Numbered from the stretch's first letter, positions 44,865-53,944 are shown. The stretch is 64,000 bases of DNA from Pseudonocardia hydrocarbonoxydans (GCF_006539565.1 NZ_BJNG01000036.1:82155-146154), one strand, 5' to 3'. Numbers and translations: made by a program. Notes: generated from the letters alone by a model not told the origin.

Positions 44865-45578
44865 TCAGCGCAGCGTCAGGAGCTGTTCGTGGAAACCGCC
44901 GATCTGCCGGGCGCGGTCGACGAGGTGCAGTTCCAGGATCCAGTGGCACAGCCGACCGGCGCGATCGGTGCGCCGCATCGGGTGTGGGTTTCCGGGTGCG
45001 ATGTAGCTGTCGATCCTGTCGCCGTCGACGAACTCGTGCGGGAACTCGCCGACGAGGTGCCCGGCATGGACGTTCCCGAACTCCCAGCCCGCACCCGTGG
45101 CCAGCGCGGCGACATGGGCGTAGAGCTCGGAACCGGTGATGGTCGGGTGGGCCTCGAAGTGGGCGCGCCCCGCGGCCCACAGCTGCGGCAGGTCGTCGCG
45201 CAGCGCGAGCTTGACCGGGTCCTGCCCGAGGACGAACGTGCGGCCGAAGTCGGCCTCCCACTCGGCGAAGATCGGTCCGAAGTCCAGGAAGACGATGTCG
45301 TCCTCGCCGATCACGCGGTCCGGTGGGTTCTCCCGGTAGGCCAGCAGCGTGTTCGGGCCGGCCCGGACGACTCGCTTGTGCCAGTGGCGATCGGTGCCGA
45401 ACATCGCGGCCCCCAGGTCCCGGACGCGGTCGCTGACCACGGTCTCGCGCTCGCCCGGTGCGACCAGCCCCCGCCGTTCCACCTCGGCGAACAACGCTTC
45501 CGCCTGCTCCTCCGCCGCGACCAGGCGCGCGGCGCGTCGCCGCTCGTCGATAGCGTCCCCCTCCGCCGCGGTCGTCAT
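44865..45578 (-). CDS. M24-family metallopeptidase-like protein
   Basis: A 237-residue pita-bread-fold protein without the N-terminal creatinase domain. It shows the metal-ligand strand FLDFGPIFAEWEADFGRTF (two Asp), the His motif NVHAGHLVGEFPHEF and the terminal Glu in WILELHLVD. It may be an aminopeptidase P-like or creatinase-like enzyme. ATG at 45578 fits the family; the long upstream frame is low in coding character. It is divergent from the lactonase gene. Confidence 0.78.
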   Translation of the reverse strand: MTTAAEGDAIDERRRAARLVAAEEQAEALFAEVERRGLVAPGERETVVSDRVRDLGAAMFGTDRHWHKRVVRAGPNTLLAYRENPPDRVIGEDDIVFLDFGPIFAEWEADFGRTFVLGQDPVKLALRDDLPQLWAAGRAHFEAHPTITGSELYAHVAALATGAGWEFGNVHAGHLVGEFPHEFVDGDRIDSYIAPGNPHPMRRTDRAGRLCHWILELHLVDRARQIGGFHEQLLTLR

Positions 45579-45940
45579 GCGGCGACGCCGGCCGGACGTC
45601 CCGCCCGCCGGTGGCTGCGTACCTGTGCCGGGCTCGGGGTGACGGGCGGCCGATCGACGACGACGTGCCGGGTTCGCCACGGCATCGGGTCCAACTCCCG
45701 GTCGGTCATCTGACCATTCCTCCTCATACGGTGCTCGACACGATTTCGGCCGGGCCTGTGTTCGCCGCTCCGGCAACTGTCCCAATTCGCTCCAGCACTG
45801 CGCTGCGGGCGCAGTGTCGCGTTCTCGGACAGTGGTCTCGGTCACCCGCCATCCACAATCCGACCATACATTTCGCCGGTTCGGACGTGAAGGAGCAGAA
45901 GCAGAATGACCTTGACAAGCCTTGCCGTCGGGAGCGACCG
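45579..45940. promoter_or_regulatory. 362-bp divergent intergenic region with activator motif
   Basis: The region is less GC-rich than its surroundings. TGTCGCGTTCTCGGACA at 45815-45831 is a perfect match to the consensus TGTCGCR-N4-CGGACA, 110 bp before the lactonase ATG. A partial repeat of its left half (ACTGTCCCA) lies at about 45776. I see no gene. Confidence 0.65.
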
Positions 45941-46750
45941 ATGAGCATCACCGTGCGCGGGGTCCCTCTCGGCCACATGAAGTTGGACCTGTCGCTGCTG
46001 TCGAACCGTCCGCACAACGCCGGGGTCACCTACGACTGCCCGGTGATCGCCTACATCATCGAGACGCCTCAGGGGCGGATCCTGTGGGAGACGGGTGTCT
46101 CTCCCCAGGCCGCGCAGGAGTGGCTGCCCGAGTGGCTCGACGCCGTCGGCATCGACGAGCTCGGCACCGATGCGAACATCGAGCGGCGGCTCGCCGCGCT
46201 CGGTCTGGGCCCGGACGACTTCCGCTACGTGGTGTTCGGACACCTGCACACCGACCACGCCGGCGGCCTGCGCTTCTTCGAGGACGCCGGCGCCGAGATC
46301 GTCGTCCACGAACGCGAGTACGCGCACGTCATGGGCCTGCAGGAGAACGAGAACTTCTTCAACAAGGCCGACTGGGCCTTCCTGGGGGCGAAGAAGCCCA
46401 CACTCGTCACCGACGAGGGAACCGAGCTCGCGGACGGGGTGCGGCTCCACCACCTTCCCGGCCACACCCCAGGACAGATGGTGATGCAGCTCGAACTCGA
46501 CACCACCGGCACCGTGCTGCTCACCTCCGATGCGCTCTACACATCGGACAACTACGTCGAGCCGGTGGCCGACCCGCAGATCTACTGGGACGTCGACCTG
46601 TGGCGAACCTCCCTCGGCAGGCTGGGCAAGATCGCCCAGGAGAACAACGCATTGATGTTCCCGGGCCACGACGAGACCGCCATCGCGCACGTGGACGGCA
46701 CGAAGGAACTCCGACCCATCAGGCTCACGCAGGGATACGCCTACGCCTGA
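45941..46750 (+). CDS. MBL-fold hydrolase, lactonase (AttM/AiiA-like)
   Basis: A 269-residue metallo-beta-lactamase-fold enzyme. The zinc motif HLHTDH lies at 101-106, with the later LPGHTPGQ, the bridging Asp in LTSDALY and the His in FPGHDE. It belongs to the N-acyl homoserine lactonase group, which opens lactone rings. Its place directly before a Baeyer-Villiger monooxygenase suggests that the product lactone is the true substrate, not a quorum signal; this is inference. ATG at 45941 is used, with GGGAG about 10 nt before. Confidence 0.85.
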   Translation: MSITVRGVPLGHMKLDLSLLSNRPHNAGVTYDCPVIAYIIETPQGRILWETGVSPQAAQEWLPEWLDAVGIDELGTDANIERRLAALGLGPDDFRYVVFGHLHTDHAGGLRFFEDAGAEIVVHEREYAHVMGLQENENFFNKADWAFLGAKKPTLVTDEGTELADGVRLHHLPGHTPGQMVMQLELDTTGTVLLTSDALYTSDNYVEPVADPQIYWDVDLWRTSLGRLGKIAQENNALMFPGHDETAIAHVDGTKELRPIRLTQGYAYA

Positions 46751-46902
46751 TTCCTCGCCCGAGGGTGCCGTCCGCGAGACCCCCGGAGTCGGCCCGGAAA
46801 ACCACCACCCACATACCGGAGCCGCGCGATCCGTATTCGCCTGCTTTTCTCACGCGCCGACGACACCGGCAACGACGTGATCCATGAACGAGGAGTGAGC
46901 AC

Positions 46903-48537
46903 ATGACAGCAACGCAGTCCTCCGCGAGCGACGAGATAGCCGACCGGGTCCTCGACGTACTCGTCGTCGGCGGTGGGTTCTCCGGCCTGTACCAGCTCGA
47001 CCGGCTTCGCGATCTCGGCTTCGACGTGAAGGTCTGGGACTCGGCCGGCGGGCTCGGTGGCGTCTGGTGGTGGAACTGCTACCCGGGTGCGCGGACCGAC
47101 ACCGTCGGTGCCATCTACCAGTTCGCGCACAAGGACCTGTGGAAGGACTTCGACTTCCGCGAGCGCTTCCCCGACCACCAGGAGGTGCGCGAGTACTTCG
47201 AGCACGTCGACCGCACGCTCGACCTGAGCAAGGACATCGAGTTCGACACGTTCGCCGCGCAGGCCCGATGGGACGAGGACAGCCGCCAGTGGACGGTCTT
47301 CTCCTCCGACGGCAAGCAGCAGAAGGCGCGCACCGTCCTCGTCGCCACCGGCTTCGGGTCCAAGCCGCTGTACCCCGACATCCCCGGCATGGAGACCTTC
47401 GCGGGCGAGTGCCACCACACGGCGCGCTGGCCGCAGGGCGGAGTCGACATGGCGGGCAAGCGCGTCGTCGTCATCGGCACGGGAGCCAGCGGTGTGCAGG
47501 TCTTCCAGGAGGCGGCCAAGGAGGCCGCGCACGTGACCCTGTTCCAGCGCACCCCCAACCTGGCGCTGCCGATGTGCCAGCGCACCCTCGACCGCGCCGA
47601 CAACGACGAGGTGCGCAAGGGGCTGCCGGAGCGCTTCGCGGCGCGCTACACGGCGTTCGCGGGGTTCGATTTCACCTTCATGGACGAGGAGGGTGCGAAG
47701 GCGACCCCCGAGGAGCTCCGCGCCACCTACGAGCGCTTCTGGGCGGAGGGTGGCTTCCCGCTCTGGCTGGGCATGTACGTCGATCTGCTCGGCGACGAGG
47801 CGGTCAACCGCACCTTCTACGACTTCTGGCGCGAGAAGGTCCACGCCCGCGTGCACGACCCGGCCACCGCGGAGCTGCTCGCCCCCGAGACGCCGCCGCA
47901 CCCCTTCGGCGTCAAGCGGCCCGCTCTGGAGCAGGACTACTTCGACCTGTTCAACCAGGACAACGTGCGGCTGATCGACCAGAACGACGAGCCGGTCCTG
48001 GAGGTGAGACCGGAGGGCGTCGTCACCAGGAACGGGCTGATCGAATGCGACGTGATCGCGCTGGCCACCGGGTTCGACAACAACCGCGGCGGAATCATGG
48101 CCATCGACATCCAGGGTGTGGGCGGTGAGCGGTTGGCGGACAAGTGGGCCGACCGGGTCGACACCTTCATGGGCCTGTCGACGGCAGGCTTCCCGAACCT
48201 GCTCTTCCTGTACGGCCCGCAGAGCCCGTCGGGCTTCTGCAACGGCCCCACGTCGGCGGAGTACCAGGGCGAGATCGTCGTCGACTTCCTCGACGACCTG
48301 CGGCGGCAGGGGCGCACGCGGTTCGAGTCGAGCGCCGACTCGGAGAAGGAGTGGACGGCGCACGTCAACGAGCTCTTCGAGGCGTCGCTGTTCACCAAGG
48401 CCCGGTCCTGGTACTGGGGTGCGAACGTGCCGGGCAAGCCGGCGCAGATGTTGAACTACCCGGGCGGGCTCGGGTCGTACTTCGGGAAGTGGGACGAGGT
48501 GAAGGCGGCCGGGTACCCCGAGTTCGAGGCCAGCTGA
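46903..48537 (+). CDS. flavin-dependent Baeyer-Villiger monooxygenase
   Basis: A 544-residue type I BVMO that inserts oxygen beside a ketone, using FAD and NADPH. The FAD motif is VVGGGFSGL (about 21-29) and the fingerprint FAGECHHTARWP is at 166-177, the expected FxGxxxHxxxWP. The second Rossmann motif VIGTGASGV follows at about 188, and the C-terminal part (LYGPQSPSGFCNGPTSAEYQGE) is of the cyclohexanone monooxygenase type. GAGGAG lies before the ATG. It is 152 nt downstream of the lactonase gene and likely cotranscribed. Confidence 0.93.
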   Translation: MTATQSSASDEIADRVLDVLVVGGGFSGLYQLDRLRDLGFDVKVWDSAGGLGGVWWWNCYPGARTDTVGAIYQFAHKDLWKDFDFRERFPDHQEVREYFEHVDRTLDLSKDIEFDTFAAQARWDEDSRQWTVFSSDGKQQKARTVLVATGFGSKPLYPDIPGMETFAGECHHTARWPQGGVDMAGKRVVVIGTGASGVQVFQEAAKEAAHVTLFQRTPNLALPMCQRTLDRADNDEVRKGLPERFAARYTAFAGFDFTFMDEEGAKATPEELRATYERFWAEGGFPLWLGMYVDLLGDEAVNRTFYDFWREKVHARVHDPATAELLAPETPPHPFGVKRPALEQDYFDLFNQDNVRLIDQNDEPVLEVRPEGVVTRNGLIECDVIALATGFDNNRGGIMAIDIQGVGGERLADKWADRVDTFMGLSTAGFPNLLFLYGPQSPSGFCNGPTSAEYQGEIVVDFLDDLRRQGRTRFESSADSEKEWTAHVNELFEASLFTKARSWYWGANVPGKPAQMLNYPGGLGSYFGKWDEVKAAGYPEFEAS

Positions 48538-48544
48538 GCGATCA

Positions 48545-48582
48545 CGGGCGCGCCGCACGCCCTCGGGTGCGCGGCGCGCCCG
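48545..48582. terminator. hairpin after the BVMO gene
   Basis: CGGGCGCGCCGC (48545-48556) and GCGGCGCGCCCG (48571-48582) form a perfect 12-bp stem with a 14-nt loop, 8 nt after the stop codon. It separates the BVMO transcript from the activator gene. Confidence 0.65.
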
Positions 48583-48620
48583 TCCGCCGGACGCCCCTGA
48601 CCGGCATCGTTGCGGGCAAC

Positions 48621-48637
48621 TGTCGCACTTTCGGACG
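48621..48637 (+). promoter_or_regulatory. AcoR-type activator motif upstream of the activator gene
   Basis: TGTCGCACTTTCGGACG, 16 of 17 to the consensus, 79 bp before the GTG start. This suggests autoregulation. Confidence 0.6.
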
Positions 48638-48716
48638 GTACGGTGGGGCAGCTCTCTGTTTCGATGGCTCACCACCTATCCAGCACCGGCCTTCGTCGAC
48701 GGTGAAGGGGCAGCCT

Positions 48717-50537
48717 GTGCACGCGAGCGAGGAGAACGTCAGGGCCCGCACCCGGCGGGAGCACGTCCTCGACGCTGCTCCCGGCCACCTCGACGAGGTC
48801 GCGACCGGGTTCCGGCCGGAGATCCTGACCTCGTGGCGACGCTGCCAGCTCGTCGGTCTCGCCCCGACCGGCGAGGAGGCACCGTACCGGCCCGAGTTCG
48901 AGCGTCCGGTGCGGCTCCTGCGCGCGGCGGGTCCGGTCATCGACCGCCTTGCCGACCAGCTCGAGGACAGCCCGGTCTCCATCGTGCTCGCCGACACCGA
49001 GGCGCAGATCATCGACCGGCGGGCCGGTGGCCGGAACCTGATGAAGGCCCTCGACCGGGCGCTGATCGCTCCGGGGTTCGTCTTCGCCGAGGAGTTCACC
49101 GGCACGAACGGCATCGGGACGGCGCTGGAGGCGGCGAAGCCGTTCAAGGTGTCGGGCGCCGAGCACTACCGGGAGATCCTGCAGGACTTCACGTGCATCG
49201 GTTCGCCCGTGCGGCATCCCATGACGGGCAGTGTCGAGGGGGTCCTCGACGTGACGTGCCGGGTGGAGGAGGCCCACGGGGCCCTGAAGCCGATGGTGCT
49301 GGCCGCCGTGCGCGAGATCGAGTCGCGCATGTACGCCGAGATGACCCGGCGTGAGCGCATGCTCCTCGACAGGTTCGTCCGGGCGAACCGTCGCGGTGGG
49401 ACCGCAGTGGTGTCCCTCAACGAGGACGTCATCATGGCGAACACGGCGGCGTCCGCCATCCTCGACCTGTCCGACCAGGCCACGCTCTGGGAGTGGGCCT
49501 GCCGGATGTTGGGCAGCAGCGACGAGTGCACCGGCGAGGTGCGGCTCGCCCACGACGTGGTCGCACAGGCCAAGGCCGTGCGTATCGGGGAGAAGGGCGA
49601 GATGGCCGGGGTGCTGGTGGAGATGCGCCCGCACGTCCGTTCCGACGGGCGGGCACCGATCGCCCGGAGGACGTCGCAGCGTGCTCGGCATGCGGTGAAA
49701 CATGACTGCGTGGCCGGTCGCAGCGTGGCCGCCACCCGGCTCCGGTCCGACATCGACGCCGCACTGCGCAGCGACCGCCCGGTGCTCATCTGCGGCGAGC
49801 CGGGTGTCGGGAAGCTGCACGTGGCCATGTACGTGCATCGGCACCGCACCGCCGAGGCGACCGTCGACGTACTCGATGCGGTACTGGCCGCGGACGACCC
49901 GGCCGCCTGGATCGGGCGACTGCACTCGTTCTGCGCGGCCGGTGACGCGATCGTGCTCCGTCATCTCGACCGGCTCGCCCCCGAGATCGCCGAGCGGAGC
50001 GAGAGCATCATCCAGACCGCGGCCCCGGGGCGTGTCATCGCGACCGCGAGGATCCGAGGCGGGGTGACCCCGGCCGGTCGCGTGCTGGACCACTTCCCCG
50101 TGTCGGTCACCGTGCCGCCGTTGCGGTACCGGGTCGAGGACATCGCCGAGCTGGCTCCGCTTCTCCTTGCGGCACACAGCACCAGGCGTCCGGTACCCAG
50201 ACTGCTACCGGGGAGCCTCCGGGCGCTCAGCTCGCTCGACTGGCCCGGCAATGTCCGGGAGCTCGAGGCCGTGCTGGCGGAGGCGGTGACCCGCTCGGCG
50301 GGTTCGGACATCGCGCAGGAGCATCTTGCGCCCGACTACCGGTCAGCAGGACGACGGTCGGATCGCGCCTCCCTGCGACGAGCCGAGCGGGACGTCGTTC
50401 TGGAGGCCCTCGCCGAGACCCGTGGCAACAAGCTGGCCGCTGCCGAGCGGCTGGGTGTGGCCCGCTCGACGCTCTACCGGAAGATGCGTGTCCTCGGCAT
50501 CGACGAGAACCACCTGCCTGCTCCGTCGTCGCGGTGA
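48717..50537 (+). CDS. AcoR-type activator (GAF, AAA-like, Fis helix-turn-helix)
   Basis: A 606-residue regulator paralogous to the one at 21739-23583. A GAF-type domain covers about 75-200 (SIVLADTEAQIIDRRAG ... GVLDVTCRVE), with a PAS-like stretch after it. The AAA-like domain has Walker A GEPGVGK (about 360), VLRHLDRL as Walker B and WPGNVRELEAVL. The Fis helix-turn-helix ends the protein (NKLAAAERLGVARSTLYRKMRVLGI). GAFTGA is missing, so sigma-54 contact is unlikely. GTG 48717 has GAAGGGG upstream. The setting argues for control of the BVMO operon and the hydrolase. Confidence 0.87.
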   Translation: MHASEENVRARTRREHVLDAAPGHLDEVATGFRPEILTSWRRCQLVGLAPTGEEAPYRPEFERPVRLLRAAGPVIDRLADQLEDSPVSIVLADTEAQIIDRRAGGRNLMKALDRALIAPGFVFAEEFTGTNGIGTALEAAKPFKVSGAEHYREILQDFTCIGSPVRHPMTGSVEGVLDVTCRVEEAHGALKPMVLAAVREIESRMYAEMTRRERMLLDRFVRANRRGGTAVVSLNEDVIMANTAASAILDLSDQATLWEWACRMLGSSDECTGEVRLAHDVVAQAKAVRIGEKGEMAGVLVEMRPHVRSDGRAPIARRTSQRARHAVKHDCVAGRSVAATRLRSDIDAALRSDRPVLICGEPGVGKLHVAMYVHRHRTAEATVDVLDAVLAADDPAAWIGRLHSFCAAGDAIVLRHLDRLAPEIAERSESIIQTAAPGRVIATARIRGGVTPAGRVLDHFPVSVTVPPLRYRVEDIAELAPLLLAAHSTRRPVPRLLPGSLRALSSLDWPGNVRELEAVLAEAVTRSAGSDIAQEHLAPDYRSAGRRSDRASLRRAERDVVLEALAETRGNKLAAAERLGVARSTLYRKMRVLGIDENHLPAPSSR

Positions 50538-50601
50538 GCGCACCCGGGAATGCGGGTGCGACCGTCCGGAGATGACGCATCGCACTGCCGAGATCGCCCT
50601 G

Positions 50602-50618
50602 TGTCGCGAATCCGGACA
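50602..50618 (+). promoter_or_regulatory. AcoR-type activator motif upstream of the hydrolase
   Basis: TGTCGCGAATCCGGACA, a perfect match to the consensus, 60 bp before the ATG of the alpha/beta hydrolase. The same distance is found for the alcohol dehydrogenase site at 20597. Confidence 0.65.
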
Positions 50619-50677
50619 GTGGGCGAGGCGCCTTTCGCTGCACGATCCCGTGCACGTCGAGTCGAGGAGCTGGGTCG

Positions 50678-51466
50678 ATGGGGGTACTGCTGCACCACAC
50701 CGTCGATGGCCTCGAGGAGGGACCGGTCCTCGTGCTCGCCGGATCGTTGGGCAGCACGCTGGAGATGTGGGAACCGAACGTGCCCGCGCTCGGCCGGCGA
50801 CTGCGGGTCGTGCGGATCGACCAGCGCGGCCACGGGCGTTCTCCGGCGCCGCCCGGCCCGTACACGATCGCCGAGCTGGCCGACGACTTCCTCACGACGC
50901 TGGACTCACTCGGGCTGCGCGACGTCGCGTGGTGCGGGCTGTCGATGGGCGCGATGATCGGTATGCACATCGCCTCCGAGCACCCCGGCCGGATCAGTGC
51001 CCTGACGCTCTGCGCCACGTCCGCCCGCTTCGAACCCGCACCGTGGCGGCAGCGGATCGCCGACGTCGAGGAGCACGGGCTCGGTCCGCTCGCGCCGCGG
51101 ATCGTCGGGCGCTGGTTCACCCCCGCCTGGGCGGCCGCGCATCCGGTCGCCGTCGCACGGGCCCGCGAATGGGTCGGGGACACGACGCAGCCGGGCTATC
51201 TGGGGTGCTGCGAGGCGATCGCGACGTGGGACCACGTCGATCGGCTCGACGCCATCCGGGCCCCGACGCTGGTCCTGGCCGGTGAGGCGGACCCGGTCGC
51301 ACCGGCCGAACCGCATGCGCAGCTGCTCCGCTCCGCGATCGACGGGGCGCGGCTCGAGACCCTGCCCGCCTCCCACCTGCTGAACATCGAGGCGGCGGAG
51401 CAGGTGAACCGGCTGGTCGTGGACCACGTCCTCGACGCGGTCCAGGGGCCGGGCAGTTCCTCGTGA
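50678..51466 (+). CDS. alpha/beta hydrolase (PcaD-like)
   Basis: A 262-residue hydrolase of the 3-oxoadipate enol-lactonase group. The nucleophile elbow is CGLSMGAMI, the acid is in LAGEADPVAPA and the base in LPASHLLNIEAA. RIDQRGHGRS is the usual early strand. In this setting it may cleave the ester or lactone made by the BVMO. The ATG at 50678 is preceded by GAGGAGCTGGGTCG. Confidence 0.85.
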   Translation: MGVLLHHTVDGLEEGPVLVLAGSLGSTLEMWEPNVPALGRRLRVVRIDQRGHGRSPAPPGPYTIAELADDFLTTLDSLGLRDVAWCGLSMGAMIGMHIASEHPGRISALTLCATSARFEPAPWRQRIADVEEHGLGPLAPRIVGRWFTPAWAAAHPVAVARAREWVGDTTQPGYLGCCEAIATWDHVDRLDAIRAPTLVLAGEADPVAPAEPHAQLLRSAIDGARLETLPASHLLNIEAAEQVNRLVVDHVLDAVQGPGSSS

Positions 51467-51563
51467 CGGGGACGGAGCGCGCTTCCGTGGGAGCCGGGTC
51501 GTGGCCGTTCGAAGAGACCAACGGCGCTGATCCGGGGCATCACCGAAGCGCTCCCGGGGCGAG

Positions 51564-51893
51564 GTGCTCGGCGCACTGTGCCGTCGAATCCGCGACAGCC
51601 TGGGCACCTCGACGGCATACGTCGCCGTCAACAGGGCGGGAGGCCACGAGGCCGTGGTCTCGGCGAGCCACGGCCTGGTCACGCCGCTCTTCCGTACCCT
51701 GCGCCTGCCGCACCGCATCGGCCTCGGAGGCCTGGTCGCGTCCGACGGCGTCGCACAGTCGACCGAGGACTACGCCCGCGACGCGACGTTCCGCCACTCA
51801 CCCGCCCTGGACCACTCCGTCCGGGAGGAGGGTCTGCGCGGGATCGCCGCCGCGCCGGTGGTCGTCGGCGGCCATGTGATCGGTGCGGCCGGT
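51564..51893 (+). pseudogene. GAF-domain regulator fragment
   Basis: The frame reads LGALCRRIRDSLGTSTAYVAVN ... PVVVGGHVIGAA, a GAF domain of the PucR/CdaR-type regulators. It has no DNA-binding part. At about 51890 it changes abruptly into sequence antisense to an alcohol dehydrogenase. The preceding frame (ALIRGITEALPGR) seems to be its own N terminus, separated by a frameshift near 51545. It is a truncated remnant. Confidence 0.7.
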
Positions 51894-52925
51894 AGGCGGT
51901 GCCCGCCTCCTCGAGGGGGAACCGACGGGTGATCAGGGCTCCCGGATCGAGGGCGCCCTCCGACACGAGCCCGCCGAGGGCGGTGAGGTCGGGCAGGGGG
52001 CGCCCACTCATGCATCCGAGCACCTGCACCTTGCGCCGTACGAGCGGGGTGATCTCGAACTCCGCGGTGACGCCGGACGGGGCGATGCCGACCAGGACGC
52101 ACCGCCCGCCGTCGGCCGTCATCTCCGTGGCCTGGCGGACGGTGCGGGGCTGCCCCACGGCTTCGATGACGATCTCGGCGCCGCCACCGGTGAGCTCCCG
52201 CACCGCGTCGACGGGGTCGCCGCTCGTGGCGTCCACGGTCGCGGTGGCACCGAGTCCGACCGCGGCGGCCAAGCGTTCCCGGGTGACGTCGACGCGATGA
52301 TCGTCTCGGCACCGAGGGCCCTGGCGTGGCGATCGTGCTCAGCCCGACCCCGCCGGACCCGAGCACCACGACGGTCGCGCCCGTGCCGATGCCCCGACAT
52401 GGACCAGCGCGCCGTAGGCGGTCAGGAACGCGCAGCCGAGGATCGAGCACTCGGCCAGCGACGCGGAGGCGGGGAGCGGCGCCACCGCGAGCGACGGCAG
52501 GACGGCGTACTCGGCGAGACCGCCCATCGAGTACATCCACACCGGATCGTCGTCGGCGTCGTAGAGCCGCGTCGTCCCGTCGTAGAGCGTGCCGTACCTG
52601 CGGTTCACGGGGAGGAACGTCTCGCAGATCTCCTCCCGGTCCGTGGTGCACATCCGACGCACGGCATGATGAAGGCCCCGACCGCGGCGTCGCCGACGGC
52701 GACGTGCCCCACCCCGTCGCCGACTTCCTCGACGGTGCCGGAGACCTCGTGGCCGAGCGTCGCCGGAAACCGGAAGCCCAGGGACCCGTCCTGCACGTGC
52801 AGGTCGGTGTGGCAGACCCCGCACGCCGCGACGCGCAGCAAGATCTCTCCCGGTCCGGGGGTCGGCGTGCGCAGCTCCTCCACGCGGAAGTCGGCGCCCG
52901 CGGCCCGGATCACGATGGCCCTCAC
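51894..52925 (-). pseudogene. zinc alcohol dehydrogenase pseudogene
   Basis: It starts normally at GTG 52925 (GPGEILLRVAACGVCHTDLHVQDG, GHEVSGTVEEVG). The frame is then lost near 52655 (at the structural zinc site), 52396, 52330 and 52290, each explained by one or two bases. Later frames continue the same protein: CTTDREEICETFLPVN, TVVVLGSGGVGLSTI, ALGAETIIAS and LGATATVDATSGDPVDAV. The last ~40 codons are missing; the sequence joins a GAF fragment at about 51893. Four shifts plus truncation argue for true decay. Confidence 0.85.
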
Positions 52926-53057
52926 CGTGCTTCCCCCGCCATCTCGATCGTCATGGCCCGATGCTGCGCCGACAGCGGGGAACGCGCACTGGAGACGATC
53001 CCGGTCACGACGCCGGCGGCTGTGCGTTCCCTCCGATGAGGCGGCGAGGGCGCCGGG

Positions 53058-53387
53058 TCACGGTGATTCGGGGAACTCCGCCGTGGTGAGCAGTCGACGG
53101 CGCACCGAGGCCACCAGCGGGCCGTCGACCTCGCTCGCCGACGCAGCGGCCCGCCACTGCGGGTCGGCGAAGAACGCGGCCCAGCACCTCTCCATCTCGT
53201 CGTAGGAGGAGAACCGCAGGACGTACACGATCTCGTTTTTCGAGTCCTCGCCGAAGTCGGTGCGCGACAGGAACACCAGATCCATGCCGTGCTTGCGGAA
53301 CAGTTCGATGGTGACATCGTTGAACCGCTGGATGAGCCGCGGCAGGCGACCGGGCACCGCGGTGTACTCACGCAACTCGTACAGCAT
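53058..53387 (-). CDS. NIPSNAP family protein
   Basis: A 109-residue alpha-beta barrel protein: MLYELREYTAVPGRLPRLIQRF at the start and YVLRFSSYDEMERCWAAFFADPQW in the middle, the usual NIPSNAP pattern. The role is unknown; it often accompanies monooxygenase or degradation genes. GAGGAG precedes the ATG at 53387. It lies upstream of the alcohol dehydrogenase pseudogene in the same direction (132 nt gap), so it may be the intact remainder of that operon. Confidence 0.82.
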   Translation of the reverse strand: MLYELREYTAVPGRLPRLIQRFNDVTIELFRKHGMDLVFLSRTDFGEDSKNEIVYVLRFSSYDEMERCWAAFFADPQWRAAASASEVDGPLVASVRRRLLTTAEFPESP

Positions 53388-53661
53388 CAACGCTCCTCGT
53401 CCGGAGGTGCCGTCACCGGGGCCATGGCTGGTTCGCGGTCGTCGTCGGCGGTCGAGCCCCGGGCCGTCCTCGTCCGGCCAGGTCAGCCGGTCGAACAGGA
53501 CCCACGGCGCGACGAACAGGCCGGGGCGTGTGGCAGGCGTGACCTTATACGCAGGGCAGTCTCGTACGCAGGGCATGTGCGGTATCCCGACCGGGCTGGC
53601 GGGGCGGCCGTCGCAGGGGCTCAGTCTGCCCAGGCCCAGCTGCTCGACACCGCGCCCGCGA
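53388..53661. other. non-coding or decayed sequence
   Basis: No convincing gene in 274 bp. An 11-nt direct repeat, TACGCAGGGCA, occurs at 53548 and 53565. The base composition drops slightly here. It lies between the NIPSNAP gene and the integrase remnant. Confidence 0.4.
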
Positions 53662-53944
53662 CGACGATGGGCGCCCTCGTGGTCGTCCCGTTGCCGACCG
53701 GCGCGCGGACCGAGGAGCTTCGGGCGCTGTCCTGGGAGCATGTCGACCTGGTCGGTGACCGGATGCGTCCCCGCCTGTCCCGCCGAACGTGCGGGTCCTG
53801 CGCACGGGGGAGCGCCGGTAGGAGATCGTCCGGCTCATCGGTCACACGGGCGGCTCGAAGGTCACCGGGTCCGTCCACCGCACGCAGCCGCGGCCCGTCA
53901 TCGAGGAGGGCGCGACGTGTTTCCGCAGGTCAACGGGCATATGA
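53662..53944 (+). pseudogene. tyrosine recombinase (integrase) remnant
   Basis: One frame gives LPTGARTEELRALSWEHVDL, the box I Arg region of phage-type integrases. A frameshift follows at about 53775. Another frame then gives EIVRLIGHTGGSKVTGSVHR and TQPRPVIEEGATCF, which match the box II C terminus (LLGHS...VTe.vYrHQlRPVI..GA). A TAG stop interrupts at 53819. The N-terminal arm-binding and core parts are missing, so it is inactive. Confidence 0.75.

Noticed and set aside
45611..45940. N-terminal extension of the lactonase from 45611
   Set aside because: The extended translation has no family match and would cover the activator motif; family members begin at the first strand near 45941.
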